64,000 nucleotides of DNA from Singulisphaera sp. GP187 (GCF_900129635.1 NZ_FSRB01000001.1:2085501-2149500); one strand, 5' to 3'; numbered from the stretch's first letter, positions 8,185-17,707 are shown. Numbers and translations are program-made. Notes: generated from the letters alone by a model not told the origin.

Positions 8185-9498
8185 TCAATAATAAGTAAGC
8201 GGATGAATCTTCCGGTTCACCCCCCACCGGAAGAACAGGTTGGGAATCAGCGACTGGAGCGTGTGCCGGTTCGGCGGGAACAGGATTCGTTTGGCGATCG
8301 AGCCGTACGAGTAGAATTGCCTCTGGGCGCGCCAAAAACCATCTTCGAGCTCCTGTCGCGTCATATTCTTGGGCTCAAAGACGCACTCGTAGCTGTGATA
8401 GCGGTCCCAATCGCTGTGGTCGATTCTCCCCTGGGCCATCAGTTCGTCGCGGATTTTCAGCCCGACCCGCGGCGAAAGAATAAACATAAAGGAGAGTGGA
8501 GCCCGGTACTCAATCAACTTTGTTACGGTCGCATCGAACGAATCCTTGGTATCGCCATCGAGTCCGAACATCACGTTCAGGGAAAACTCGATCCCCCGTT
8601 TTCTGATCGCGGCGAACTGCTCGGCATATTTGTCGGCGTGATTCTGCTTCTTGTTGACCGACTTCAAACTCTCCGGACTGACCGACTCCATGCCGATGTT
8701 GATGTGTCGGCAGCCGCTGGCCCGCATCAGGTCGAGCATTTCCGCGTCGTCACCCACGTTGGCCGTGCAGAGGCAGGTCCAGGCGACGTTCAGAGGACGC
8801 AAGCCTTCCATCACCGCGAAGGCATGCTTGCGATGGGCATTGAAAATATCGTCCACGAAGTAGACGAATTTACGCTTGCCCAACGACATCAGGACCCGGA
8901 CCTCTTCCACCACCTCCTCGGGTGGTCGGTAGCGAAACCGGGCGCCGTAGACTTGCGTGACCTCGCAATAACTGCAGGCGTAAGGGCAGCCTCGCGTCGT
9001 CTGGGCGGGCAGGTTGGGGATCCGGTATCGGCTCAGGTCGAGGAGGTCGTAGCGCGGCGTGGGCAACCCTTGGAGGTCGGAGAGTTGGGAACTGAGGTAA
9101 CGCCCATTGAGTTGGCCGGACGCGGCATCCTCGAGCACCTTGGGCCAGACGCCCTCCGCTTCGCCGATGACCACGCCATCGGCATGCTGGAGCGCCTCCT
9201 CGGGCGCCAGCGTCGCGTGAAAGCCGCCGATGACGACGGGCACGCCCCGCTTCCGAAATTCATCGGCAATCTGATAAGCGCGTGACGCCTGATGCGACAT
9301 GCAGGTCAAGCCCACAAGGTCGCACGGTTCGCCGAAGTCGATGTCTTCGTAAAGGTCGTCCTTGATCGCCACGTCGATCCCGGGCGGAGTCAATGCCGCC
9401 AGGTAGGGGAGCGTCATCCCCAGCAACCATCGTGTCTTGTTGCGGTAGACCGATCCATCGGGCTCCAAGCGCGACGGCTGAACGAGCAACACTTTCAT
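8185..9498 (-). CDS. B12-binding-domain radical SAM protein
   Basis: A 437-residue protein with a GGAGGA ribosome site at proper spacing. The first 140 residues form a cobalamin-binding domain (VGLTCMSHQASRAYQIADEF, VPVVIGGFHATLAPEEAL). The radical SAM motif CPYACSYCEV (CxxxCxxC) follows near residue 171, then FVDDIFN and NIGMESVSP, typical of the TIM barrel. Proteins of this class often methylate unreactive carbons or rearrange lipids and secondary metabolites. The substrate is unknown here because no pathway gene is adjacent. It is divergent from the DUF1501 gene with about 250 bases between. Confidence 0.88.
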   Translation of the reverse strand: MKVLLVQPSRLEPDGSVYRNKTRWLLGMTLPYLAALTPPGIDVAIKDDLYEDIDFGEPCDLVGLTCMSHQASRAYQIADEFRKRGVPVVIGGFHATLAPEEALQHADGVVIGEAEGVWPKVLEDAASGQLNGRYLSSQLSDLQGLPTPRYDLLDLSRYRIPNLPAQTTRGCPYACSYCEVTQVYGARFRYRPPEEVVEEVRVLMSLGKRKFVYFVDDIFNAHRKHAFAVMEGLRPLNVAWTCLCTANVGDDAEMLDLMRASGCRHINIGMESVSPESLKSVNKKQNHADKYAEQFAAIRKRGIEFSLNVMFGLDGDTKDSFDATVTKLIEYRAPLSFMFILSPRVGLKIRDELMAQGRIDHSDWDRYHSYECVFEPKNMTRQELEDGFWRAQRQFYSYGSIAKRILFPPNRHTLQSLIPNLFFRWGVNRKIHPLTYY

Positions 9499-9752
9499 GG
9501 TGGATCCTCCGTGCGAGGCGTTCGAAGCAAATTCGAGGCCGACTGAGGTACGGACCAGAGTGCGTCTTGACTTATCAACGTCGCTGCCACCTCGGAAATC
9601 AAGGGGCCAGCCCCCTTGAACCCAAACATTGGCCTGGCCTTGGTCCTTTGCGCTGGGTAGACATCAACCACACGATTCGCTAGAGTGGACCAGGTTGTTG
9701 AGCGAAAGTTGAACAACGTCGCTTGTCCCGTTTGACTGAGGGAGGTGGGGTC

Positions 9753-11162
9753 TTGAAGGCTGAACGGGGATCCACGGGACGACTTGGCTGCGAAGGCTTT
9801 CGCCAGTTGGGAATGTCGAGGCGCGGGGTTCTGCGAGCGGGTGCCCTGACGATGACCGGTCTCAGGTTGCCGGAGCTCTTCCGTCGTCGGGCGGCAGCCC
9901 AGACCGTTGCGACGAACCACGGCTTTGGTCGCGCTCGATCGTGCATCCTGATTTTTCAGTGGGGCGGTCCCAGTCAGCTCGACACCTGGGATCCCAAGCC
10001 CGATGCGCCCGCGGACATTCGGGGAGAGTTCGGTACGATCGCCACCCGAACGCCGGGTGTCCGGATCAGCGAGCACTTTCCCTTACTCGCCGCTCAGTCC
10101 CACCGATTGGCGATCGTCCGCTCGATGAGCCACGACGATCCCGCCCATCTTTCGACGGCCCATCGACTCCTGACCGGCCATCTGGCACCCACCCCCTATT
10201 CCGACGCGGCCGGTCCGTCGCCCAACGACTGGCCTCACCTGGGCGCGATCCTGGCGAAGTGTCGGCCAAGCAAAGGGGTGATGCCTCAAACGGTGACGAT
10301 GCCCTGGTCGGTGGCACACCCGGCCGCTCCGGGGGGCAAGGCACCTGGCCAGCATGGGGGCTGGCTTGGCAAAGGGTTCGATCCGTTTGGGGTTGAAGGC
10401 GACCCGAACGCTCCTGACTTCCAGGTGAGTGGACTCGGTTTGCCCGAGGGGCTGACCGCGGAGCGAATGGTCGATCGTCGCGTCCTCTTCGATGCGTTGC
10501 GCGATCCGGCCGGCATCTCAGGCCGGTCCGCCGGCGCCTGGGATGGTTTTCAAGGCCGAGCCCTTGATGCCTTGGCCTCGGCCCAGGCGCGGGCCGCGTT
10601 CCAGGTCGACCGTGAAGACCCGAAAATTCGAGACCGGTACGGCCGCCATATCCATGGACAGTCCCTCCTACTGGCGCGGCGGTTGGTCGAGGCCGGTGTC
10701 GGGCTCGTCACCGTCAACTGGCACAATGATGGTTTAAACTTCTGGGACACCCACGGCGACAACTTCAACAACTTGAAGAACCGCCTGATGCCCCCCGCCG
10801 ACCGTGGCTTTGCCGCCCTCCTCGAAGACCTCGATGCGCGCGGATTGCTCGATGAGACGCTCGTGGTCTGGGCCGGTGAGTTTGGCCGAACCCCTCGAAT
10901 TACCAAGGGAAACGCGGGACGCGAGCACTGGCCTCGCTGCTATTCCGCCGCCCTGGCGGGGAGCGGTGTCACCGGCGGCCTGGTCTACGGCGCTTCCGAC
11001 CGGTGGGCCGCCTACCCGGCCCGTGATCCGGTCAGTCCCGACGACCTCGGCGCCACGATCCTTCACGCCCTCGGGGTCGACCCGGCCACGGAGATTCACG
11101 ACCCGATCGGACGGCCAATGAGGGTGAATACCGGCAGCCCACTCCTCAGTATCTTCGCCTGA
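9753..11162 (+). CDS. DUF1501 domain protein, Tat-exported
   Basis: A 469-residue protein. I chose a TTG at 9753 because GGGAGGTGGGG lies just upstream. An earlier TTG at 9723 has no such site, and the ATG just before the twin-arginine motif would remove the n-region. SRRGVLRAGALTMTG is a twin-arginine signal. The body is the alkaline-phosphatase/sulfatase-like DUF1501 fold: FQWGGPSQLDTWDPKPDAP, RSMSHDDPAH, WHNDGLNFWDTHGDNF and VVWAGEFGRTPRI. The family is expanded in planctomycetes and has no proven reaction. Its stop overlaps the next start in ATGA. Confidence 0.85.
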   Translation: MKAERGSTGRLGCEGFRQLGMSRRGVLRAGALTMTGLRLPELFRRRAAAQTVATNHGFGRARSCILIFQWGGPSQLDTWDPKPDAPADIRGEFGTIATRTPGVRISEHFPLLAAQSHRLAIVRSMSHDDPAHLSTAHRLLTGHLAPTPYSDAAGPSPNDWPHLGAILAKCRPSKGVMPQTVTMPWSVAHPAAPGGKAPGQHGGWLGKGFDPFGVEGDPNAPDFQVSGLGLPEGLTAERMVDRRVLFDALRDPAGISGRSAGAWDGFQGRALDALASAQARAAFQVDREDPKIRDRYGRHIHGQSLLLARRLVEAGVGLVTVNWHNDGLNFWDTHGDNFNNLKNRLMPPADRGFAALLEDLDARGLLDETLVVWAGEFGRTPRITKGNAGREHWPRCYSAALAGSGVTGGLVYGASDRWAAYPARDPVSPDDLGATILHALGVDPATEIHDPIGRPMRVNTGSPLLSIFA

Positions 11163-12052
11163 TGCTCAATTCCAAACGATCCATGGCGGGCAAGGTTTGC
11201 CTGGTGACGGGAGCCACCTCCGGGATTGGCGAGATCACCGCGCGGGCATTGGCCGAGCAAGGTGCGAACCTCACGATCGTCGGGCGCAGCCAGGAACGGT
11301 GCATCGCGACGCTCGATCGAATTCGGCGATCGAGCCTTGACGCCGATGTCGACTTCATCCTGGCTGACCTCTCCTCCCAGGAATCGATTCGCCACCTCGC
11401 GGCGCTCTTCCGGGAAAGGAAGAGCCGCCTCGATCTCCTCATCAATAATGCGGGCGCCCTCTTCTTCGAACGCCACGAGAGCGTGGACGGGATCGAGTTG
11501 ACCTTCGCCCTGAACCACCTCGCCTACTTCCAACTGACGATCCTGCTCCTGGACCTGCTGCTTGCGAGCCCCCCCTCCCGGGTCGTCAACGTCGCGTCCG
11601 AAGCCCACCGCTCGGCCGGCAAGATCCCCTTCGACGACCTCGAAGGCCGCAAGCGCTATCGCGGCTTCCGGGCCTATGCCCAATCGAAGCTGGCCAATCT
11701 CTTGTTCACCTTCGAGCTGGCGCGAAGGCTCGAAGGTACCCATGTCACCGCCAATGCACTTCACCCCGGCCTTGTCGCCACGAACATCTTCGCCGGCAAT
11801 GGTATTCCCGGCTGGCTCTTGAGGCGAGGCGCCAGCTTGTTCGCCATCAGCCCGGAAAAAGGCGCCGAGACGTCGATCTATCTCGGGTCGTCCCCGGAAG
11901 TATCTGAAGTCTCCGGACGTTACTTCTACCGGCAAAAACCGATCGCATCCTCCCGCGCCTCCCACGATCCGGAGGTCGCGGGGAAACTGTGGGAGCGGAG
12001 TGCAGAGCTAACCCAAAGCTTTCATCCACTTTTCGGTCGACCCAAGACATAA
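11162..12052 (+). CDS. SDR-family NAD(P)-dependent oxidoreductase (retinol-dehydrogenase-like)
   Basis: A 296-residue classical/extended-tail short-chain dehydrogenase. The cofactor motif TGATSGIG is at residues 15-22, NNAG near 98, a serine in VNVASEAHRS near 147, and the catalytic YAQSK near 172. The arginine in VGRSQER suggests NADP(H) preference. The family resembles RDH/WWOX-type dehydrogenases acting on lipophilic alcohols or ketones. It is co-transcribed with the DUF1501 gene through an ATGA overlap. Confidence 0.88.
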   Translation: MLNSKRSMAGKVCLVTGATSGIGEITARALAEQGANLTIVGRSQERCIATLDRIRRSSLDADVDFILADLSSQESIRHLAALFRERKSRLDLLINNAGALFFERHESVDGIELTFALNHLAYFQLTILLLDLLLASPPSRVVNVASEAHRSAGKIPFDDLEGRKRYRGFRAYAQSKLANLLFTFELARRLEGTHVTANALHPGLVATNIFAGNGIPGWLLRRGASLFAISPEKGAETSIYLGSSPEVSEVSGRYFYRQKPIASSRASHDPEVAGKLWERSAELTQSFHPLFGRPKT

Positions 12053-12817
12053 AACAACCAACACATCGAAAAACCAAAAGCGATGAACTTCCGCAAGCCT
12101 GTCGGCTCACGCAAATGCTAACCAACGGCGACAGGTGACCGACTTCTCCACTCAACGCTCGTCCGCCCATCCTTTTCTGAATCAGTGCCCCATCGTCGCC
12201 TCGCAGATTCGGCATCGGTGCCAACTTGAGAGCGGGGGCCAAAGCCCGATCCTGAGGCATTCCATCGACATACCCCCGCACGGCGGCTCCCTGCTGCTTT
12301 GCCCTCAGATTCACTCCTTCGAAGTCGTCGGACCCGCGACCTCATTCTCTCCGTCCCGAACCCTACGGTAATCCAATCGTCGGGCTGATCGCCGCCGTAT
12401 CGGGCGGAATCACGGCCCGGTTCCTTGCCGCGTTCGACACTCACTCGCCTACTCGATAAGCTTCAGGCTGGGCACCGCCAGCTTAAATGAAACGAACAAC
12501 GTGAGAGGGGCCTCGGGGAAAATTGCCATGTCCGTCCTCGATCGGTAGTTCATGAGAAGTCGCTTCAATTCCTCATGTCCCTAACACCGAAGTGGTACCA
12601 AAAGTGCATCAGTGGAACTGAGGGAGGCGGATCCGGTCTGGCCGTGGCGGTCATACCAATCCTGACCCGGCGGCCTGCAAGCATCATGCCTCGCATTTTG
12701 GAGATCTCGATGATCTTTGGCAGGAGGCGGGGCCGCTGCCTGATCCTCGTTGGGATGGGCAAACTCATCGTGAGGCTGCCCGGACACCAATGGTTCGTTG
12801 CTTCAGGAGGGAAACTC
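12053..12817. other. Gene-poor stretch
   Basis: Several short open frames on both strands have arginine- and serine-rich products and no ribosome sites. I see no supported gene, repeat or clear promoter here. Confidence 0.5.
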
Positions 12818-13024
12818 ATGAAACGGTCACTTTCAACAGCACTGATCCTCGGCCTCCTCGTGCTCCCCGCGATCGGCCTCGTGGGCTGCGGCCATGAGTC
12901 GAAGGTGGAGAAGACAGAAACGGTCACGGGGCCGGGCGGGACGACCTCCTCAAGCTCCGAGGTCAAGGTCAAATCAACCGGCGAGAATCCTCCTCCCAAC
13001 TCTGCGGGCCAGACCGCCAAGTGA
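12818..13024 (+). CDS. Small lipoprotein
   Basis: A 68-residue protein with an ideal AGGAGG site seven to twelve bases before the ATG. A lysine/arginine start and hydrophobic core are followed by the lipobox LVGC (cysteine near residue 24). The mature part is short, charged and rich in serine, threonine and glycine (KTETVTGPGGTTSSSS). The open frame continues upstream to 12575, but that part is not protein-like. It is probably lipidated and carried to a membrane; function unknown. Confidence 0.75.
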   Translation: MKRSLSTALILGLLVLPAIGLVGCGHESKVEKTETVTGPGGTTSSSSEVKVKSTGENPPPNSAGQTAK

Positions 13025-13363
13025 GAACGTCCTATAGAACGACTTCCCAGCTCGGGGTGGCTCACTGGCCATGCCCGAGTTCAAAAACGCGTGGATGGCA
13101 ATGCGTCCCGGCGTCCGAATTGTCGTCCACACGAACAGCCGGTTCGGGTGCCAGGCTGCCCCCATGACCTGGCTTTCAGTTGCACACTCAACATGGTCGG
13201 GAGAGCGAACCGGGCGGAACGAATCCCAAAGGCGATTAAGGCCACCCAGTGAGACGAGGCGTAGCGGCGTCCCTACCCCACCAATCATGGTCGGCCGGAC
13301 GATCTGTCTGCCATGGGGTCGCTCGTGTCCTCCGCACGCTCCCCGAGAACCCCTGCGCACAGA

Positions 13364-13405
13364 AAAGCCCCGCCGGCCCGCGATCATGCGGAGCGACGGG
13401 GCTTT
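13364..13405 (-). terminator. Intrinsic terminator of the PEP-CTERM gene
   Basis: AAAGCCCCG at 13364-13372 pairs with CGGGGCTTT at 13397-13405. Read on the minus strand the stem is followed by TTTTCT. It lies about 50 bases past the stop of the minus-strand PEP-CTERM gene. The remainder of 13025-13455 shows no gene. Confidence 0.65.
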
Positions 13406-13455
13406 GTTGTTGGCTAGGATGGTTCGCCTGGGCGGCTTACAAGGGCTCATCAGGC

Positions 13456-14316
13456 TCAGACCGCCACAGCCTTGCGACGACGCTTCCAGGCGAAGCCCAG
13501 GCCCATCGGGAGGGCGGTGAAAACCAATGCGATAGCGGAGGGTTCGGGGACGGCTGCGGGGGGGCCGATCCTCATCTCGCCACCGAGTATGTTCCCCTGT
13601 AGGCCGATGATGGTCGTCGAACTTAGCAATGTCCCGCTCTTTGAGACATTAATGATCGACCAGTCAGGACCGCTCCGAGTTCCGAGGCTCCATAGAGAGT
13701 CGCTCGACTGTTCGTAGGCCAAGCCCCAGGCTGCCGCTTGTCCCGCCAGGGTGAAGGAGGAGAGGAGGGTGCCAGTGAGTGAGTAGTTCCTGAACTCGGC
13801 GTTGTTCGATCGGTTGTTCAACCATAAGGAATTGGTTACCGTGTCGAAAGTGATGCCGGCCCAGTTGCCACTCTCTGTGAGACCCGCCACCGTGAAGAGT
13901 GTCGTGCCATTCGCCCAGTTGCGGTCGTACTGCACCACGGTTCCCGTACCTTGCTCCAGCGAATAGTTGGCCGCGACGCCATCAGTGGCCCCGTCCCAGA
14001 CGCCAAAGTAACTGCCGGTGTTCGTGTAGGTGCTCCCGGTAAGTGTCCCATCCGGCAGATACTCCCGCCCGAATGAGTTCGGGAAACCTGCGTAGGTACG
14101 GATTGTATTGCCGACCGCGATGGGATACTCGCGATCGAGACCCGTGCCGGTGGTGATGGTCTGAACAAGGCTGTTGCCTTGGACCTCATAAATCTTGCTT
14201 TGATCGCCTGCAGTCAGCCAATAGGAGGTGACCGGACCGGCGCAGGTCCGCCCGGCACAGACGAACAACATCGCGATAGACACCGCAAGCCCTAACTGCT
14301 TCGCAGAATTCTTCAT
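13456..14316 (-). CDS. PEP-CTERM sorting-domain protein, exported
   Basis: A 286-residue protein. Start MKNSAKQLGLAVSIAML is preferred because AGGAG lies seven bases upstream and a signal peptide follows, ending near TCAGP. The middle is a beta-rich domain with repeats like GTLLSSFTLAGQAAAWGL, compatible with a propeller. The C-terminus has the PEP-CTERM signal: VPEPSAIALVF, a hydrophobic helix, then KRRRK. Such proteins are sorted by exosortase to the cell surface in planctomycetes and other Gram-negative bacteria. The base composition is slightly lower in GC than its neighbours, as is common for threonine/asparagine-rich surface proteins. Confidence 0.85.
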   Translation of the reverse strand: MKNSAKQLGLAVSIAMLFVCAGRTCAGPVTSYWLTAGDQSKIYEVQGNSLVQTITTGTGLDREYPIAVGNTIRTYAGFPNSFGREYLPDGTLTGSTYTNTGSYFGVWDGATDGVAANYSLEQGTGTVVQYDRNWANGTTLFTVAGLTESGNWAGITFDTVTNSLWLNNRSNNAEFRNYSLTGTLLSSFTLAGQAAAWGLAYEQSSDSLWSLGTRSGPDWSIINVSKSGTLLSSTTIIGLQGNILGGEMRIGPPAAVPEPSAIALVFTALPMGLGFAWKRRRKAVAV

Positions 14317-14848
14317 CGAATAACTCCTGGGCCATGTTCGTCCGCAGGCCCACAGGGCCTCGCTTCCTCTTGATCCTGCAAGTCCCACCGAAAGGTTACA
14401 GGTCGATCCCGAGAATCGGGAATTTTGGGTGATTGCGTCCAGGTAGCAAGATCGGCGAGGTTGGCCCGATCAGGCCCGGGAAAGGCCTGCGACGATTGCG
14501 GGCCGCGCCTGGGTGACAAGCGATCCCGCTCCCGGTCGTCTTGCACGAGAGTCAGGAGTTCGACAACTTGGCGGCATGGCTGGGTGGCTGAGTGCGGGCT
14601 CACGGAGCTAATGACGAACGAGTCTTAAACGCCTGGGCGAACTGACAAGAAAGAGATAGAGTGTTTGGGCGGCATTCTCGCAGTCCGAGCAACCGTCTGA
14701 ATCGGGCAATCAGGCCCCCCCAGGTCTAGATTCCGCACTTCATCCCACCTGAAGGCCGGAGACTCGAAAATAGTTACCCACGGTCAAGTTCTTGCTGTGA
14801 TCGATCTATCGGTGTCCGCAAGGGCCGTTATCATGACGCCCCCCGATC
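14317..14848. other. Gene-poor stretch upstream of the PEP-CTERM gene
   Basis: It should hold the promoter of the minus-strand PEP-CTERM gene near its left end, but no boxes stand out. No supported coding frame was found. Confidence 0.4.
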
Positions 14849-15302
14849 TCAGCAATCAATCCTGCTGATGGTCGGGCGGCGGTAGACGAGTCCCCCCTGA
14901 TGCAGCCAACGACGAACGGTCTCGCGAGAGACCTCCAGGTCAAATTCCCGGAGCGTCAGCAATACCACGCCTCTCAGCACCAGCGTAGGAAGCCGAAGTC
15001 GCGGGGCTTCAGGGATTTGACCCAGTCCACGTCGACGGCGACCCACTCGGCGGCGAAGCGAAGGGGCGGCCTGGTTTATGCCCGCTCAGACTCTCCACCC
15101 CTTCGACGTGTAACCGCTTGACCCAGCGGTCGATGGTCCGCGAACTACAGATCAAGAGCGTGGCGACGGTGAACCTGGTGTGCCCGTCGTCCAGGAGCAA
15201 GAGGAGATGCAAGCGGAAGCGGATCTCGGGATCATGGACTTTGCGATACCGATCGAGCAACGCTCGGCGCTGCCGAGCGTCGAGAGTAACGCCGCGTGAC
15301 AT
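14849..15302 (-). pseudogene. IS630-family transposase fragment, frameshifted and truncated
   Basis: The minus strand encodes the N-terminal helix-turn-helix half of an IS630-type transposase from MSRGVTLDARQRRALLDRY, through SSRTIDRWVKRLHVEGVESL and SGHKPGRP. It then shifts frame near 15040, continues as LREFDLEVSRETVRRWLHQ and GGLVYRRP, and stops before the DDE domain. It is therefore dead. An intact IS630-family element lies about 80 bases away but is not its direct continuation, as the two differ in sequence and orientation. Confidence 0.7.
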
Positions 15303-15664
15303 GGTCGCGAATCTCGGGGACGGGACATGAGTGGCTCTTCTCAATTGTACAGACCCCGTCTACGTTCCCCGGTGCGAGGAGCTAAGTAGGTGGCCAGAAG
15401 TCTTTGCACAAACAAAACCTGAGCAGAGCCTCCCCTGACACCAAGAGGCTGGAATTGCTGGGTTTTCTGCGTATCAGCGTCGAAGTAGGAGTGATCATTA
15501 GGTCGCATGACTACATGAGAGCACTCATTTCTCAATGGTGCCCCGTTCTTTGGCTTGTTTTCCAGCCTCTCCGGCGCGCGCCTTTCAGAAACTATGGGTG
15601 ACCAGAAGTCTTTGCACAACTACAATGAGCCCTCGGACTTCAACGCCTTGACGCAGGTGGACCG

Positions 15665-16735
15665 ATGGCCCCTTTCATCCTCTCCCCCCGGCAGCGCGCC
15701 GAGTTGGAATACCTGGCCTCCCACAACCCCATCGCCAACGAGCGGTGCCGCGCCCAGGCGCTACTCTGGCTCGACGACGGCGAAACGGTCGAGCAGGTCG
15801 CTGAGTCCCTCCGCGTCAGCCGCCGGACGGTCTATTATTGGCGGGAGCGGTTCCACCACCGCGACGCGCCTGACTTGAGGCCGCGATTGGCCGACGCCCC
15901 TCGCCCGGGCCGACCGCGGACGGGGGACGGTGGTGTCGACCCCTGGATCGCCGAGGTCATCGATACCGACCCGCGGACGCTCGGTTACCATCAGACGATC
16001 TGGACCGCGCCCCTGCTGGTGCGATATCTGCGGGATCATCATGAGCTCGAAGTCTCGCGCCAGACGGTCAGGCGTGCCCTGGCACGCCTGGACCTCCGCT
16101 GGAAGCGGCCCCGTCACCTGGAAGCGGCCCCGTCACCAACTGGCCCGTCGCTCGGACACTTGGCGGCAGTCAAAAGGGGGCTCAAACGCGGCCTGGAGCA
16201 GAAGATCCGCTCGGTTCTGCTGATGCTCGACGAGACCATCATCACGGAGACGCCTCCGCTCTACTCCTGCTACGGCCACATCGGCCAGCAGGTCCGGGTG
16301 CCGATCACGGGGAACCGCTCCAAGCGGATCCTTCATGGGGCGATCAACATCAAGACCGGGGACGTCTCGCTGTTGATCACCAAGGAGTGGACCAAGGAGA
16401 CCCATCAAGGCTTCCTCTCGATGATCCGCTCCCACTGGCGAGGGTGGAATCTCGTCCTCTTCGAGGATCGGGCCAGTCAGCACACGTCACCGGACAGCCT
16501 CGAGTGGGCCGAGGAGTTGGGCATCGAGCTCCGTCTGCTGCCCAAGGCCACGCCGGAGTTGAACGCGATGGACACTCTGTGGAAGCACACCAAGAGGGAG
16601 GCACTGGGTGACCGGGAGACAGTCACGATCGACGGATCGGCCCTCGCCGCCTGCCAGCACATCACCGACCTGAACCCCCGAGACCGACTCCGTCAGGCTG
16701 GGATCTTGTCGGGGAACTTCTGGTTGACGTCATAG
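15665..16735 (+). CDS. IS630-family transposase
   Basis: A 356-residue DDE transposase. The N-terminal helix-turn-helix is VEQVAESLRVSRRTVYYWRE (about residues 39-58), followed by a second HTH (ELEVSRQTVRRALARL). The catalytic domain has VLLMLDETI and VLFEDRASQH for the first two acids, and ELNAMDTLWKHTKRE for the third. The third is aspartate, as in mariner-type enzymes, where most IS630 proteins have glutamate. A 19-bp tandem duplication lies between the DNA-binding and catalytic domains and shifts the codons there, yet the frame stays open. Confidence 0.85.
   Translation: MAPFILSPRQRAELEYLASHNPIANERCRAQALLWLDDGETVEQVAESLRVSRRTVYYWRERFHHRDAPDLRPRLADAPRPGRPRTGDGGVDPWIAEVIDTDPRTLGYHQTIWTAPLLVRYLRDHHELEVSRQTVRRALARLDLRWKRPRHLEAAPSPTGPSLGHLAAVKRGLKRGLEQKIRSVLLMLDETIITETPPLYSCYGHIGQQVRVPITGNRSKRILHGAINIKTGDVSLLITKEWTKETHQGFLSMIRSHWRGWNLVLFEDRASQHTSPDSLEWAEELGIELRLLPKATPELNAMDTLWKHTKREALGDRETVTIDGSALAACQHITDLNPRDRLRQAGILSGNFWLTS
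16099..16136 (+). repeat. 19-bp tandem duplication inside the transposase gene
   Basis: CTGGAAGCGGCCCCGTCAC occurs twice in a row (16099-16117, 16118-16136). Nineteen is not a multiple of three. The first copy reads WKRPRH, the family's usual wording at this place; the second copy reads LEAAPS in the frame that leads on to the catalytic domain. Confidence 0.9.
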
Positions 16736-17052
16736 CGAGCTTGGCAAAGGACTTCCGGCCACCCATAGTTTCCGAAAGGCACGCCGCAGAGGACCTGGAA
16801 AACAAGCTGAATGAGAGGTCGTCTCTCAATAAAGGGATGCCTATCTATAACCAAATGAGCGTGTGGAGAGTGGGTCTTCGACACCTCCACGAAGAAAACC
16901 CGGCAATTCCGGCTTCTTCATGTCAAGAGAGGGTCTGCTCAGGTTTTGTTTGTGCAAAGACTTCTGGTAACCTACTTAATAGTGACCGTCTGGTATCGCG
17001 AAGAAGACAAGTCGGATTGTGGCGGGAAGGCAGCGGAATCAAGTCGGGCCAA

Positions 17053-17217
17053 TCACCAATGAGCGGGGCTTTCTCTGATCGGGTTCGGCAGTTCCTCTGC
17101 GAATTCAGGTGTGAGCGACCCGACAATCTCCGATGCGGACCGAAGGGCGGCAATGCCGAGGGCGAGGACCAAGACGACGGCCATCAAGCCGCCCACTGAG
17201 ATGCGAAACTTCTTCAT
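17053..17217 (-). CDS. Small single-pass membrane protein
   Basis: A 54-residue protein beginning MKKFRISVGGLMAVVLVLAL, preceded by AGGAGGG at good spacing. After the membrane helix it reads AALRSASEIVGSLTPEF and soon stops. Short proteins with an N-terminal helix of the form FxIxxLMxxVxxxAxxxAALR are frequent in planctomycetes and unassigned. Known relatives usually run on with further helices, so this may be a shortened copy. Its end is about 75 bases from the outer arm of the IS630 palindrome. Confidence 0.6.
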   Translation of the reverse strand: MKKFRISVGGLMAVVLVLALGIAALRSASEIVGSLTPEFAEELPNPIRESPAHW

Positions 17218-17308
17218 GGCGGTGCCCTCCTGCCACCACGATAACAGGTGAAAGCGATTCGCGGCAGGCAGAACGATCTAATCAGAGATCGCTGAAGGGG
17301 GCAGGGAG

Positions 17309-17707
17309 ATGTCGAGGCTTCGTTTCAAGATCTGGTGGTTCATGGGGGCGACGATTCTCGTGGCCCTCTTTTTCGGGGTCTTGAACTCACCGTTCGATCC
17401 CCTGCCGCTGATCCTCTTCATGATTCCCATCTCGACCTTCCTTGTGTACGGCCTCTACGTCGCCCTTGTTGTGGCTCCGTACAGCATAATCGCGGGCCGA
17501 AAGGCGTGTCCGTCGTGCGGGGCCAGGACGATGGAATGCCTCAGCGTGAATGTCATCCGGCCCCCACCTTCAAGTTGGCACCGATGCCGACGTTGCGAGA
17601 CGATAGCGGAGCACCGACTCATCAAGGGATGGGTCCAGCCAAGTACGATTGAGCCTTGGTGGGACGAAGAGCTAGACCACCCTAATTCGGAAAAATTCGA
17701 TGGCTGA
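17309..17707 (+). CDS. Small membrane protein with a C-terminal zinc ribbon
   Basis: A 132-residue protein. Two membrane helices (ATILVALFFGVL; LILFMIPISTFLVYGLYVAL) are followed by a zinc-ribbon-like pair CPSCGARTMEC ... CRRC. A purine-rich AGGGAG precedes the ATG, a little close. It is not a family I can name. It overlaps the next gene by eight bases, which suggests coupled translation. Confidence 0.65.
   Translation: MSRLRFKIWWFMGATILVALFFGVLNSPFDPLPLILFMIPISTFLVYGLYVALVVAPYSIIAGRKACPSCGARTMECLSVNVIRPPPSSWHRCRRCETIAEHRLIKGWVQPSTIEPWWDEELDHPNSEKFDG

Larger units (their letters stand above)
15385..16976. mobile_element. IS630-family element nested in the centre of a long palindrome
   Basis: Two levels are visible. 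Inner: an IS of 15595-16765 with ends TGGGTGACCAGAAGTC / TGGGTGGCCGGAAGTC (the right end read on the minus strand), flanked by TA at 15593-15594 and 16766-16767, the standard TA duplication of this family. Outer: arms of about 208 bases (15385-15592 and 16768-16976) that are imperfect inverted copies of each other. They end in AGTAGGT and are themselves flanked by TA (15383-15384, 16977-16978). The outer tips share CAGAAGTCTTTGCACAA with the inner left tip. Removing the inner IS leaves GAAACTAGTTTC at the centre. Confidence 0.75.

Noticed and set aside
12135..12371. 78-residue plus-strand open frame
   Set aside because: No ribosome site, Ser/His/Arg-rich product without fold pattern.
15404..15601. 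Short frames in both arms of the IS630 palindrome encoding similar peptides (also 16741-17199)
   Set aside because: The peptide likeness is explained by the arms being inverted copies of each other, not by a gene.
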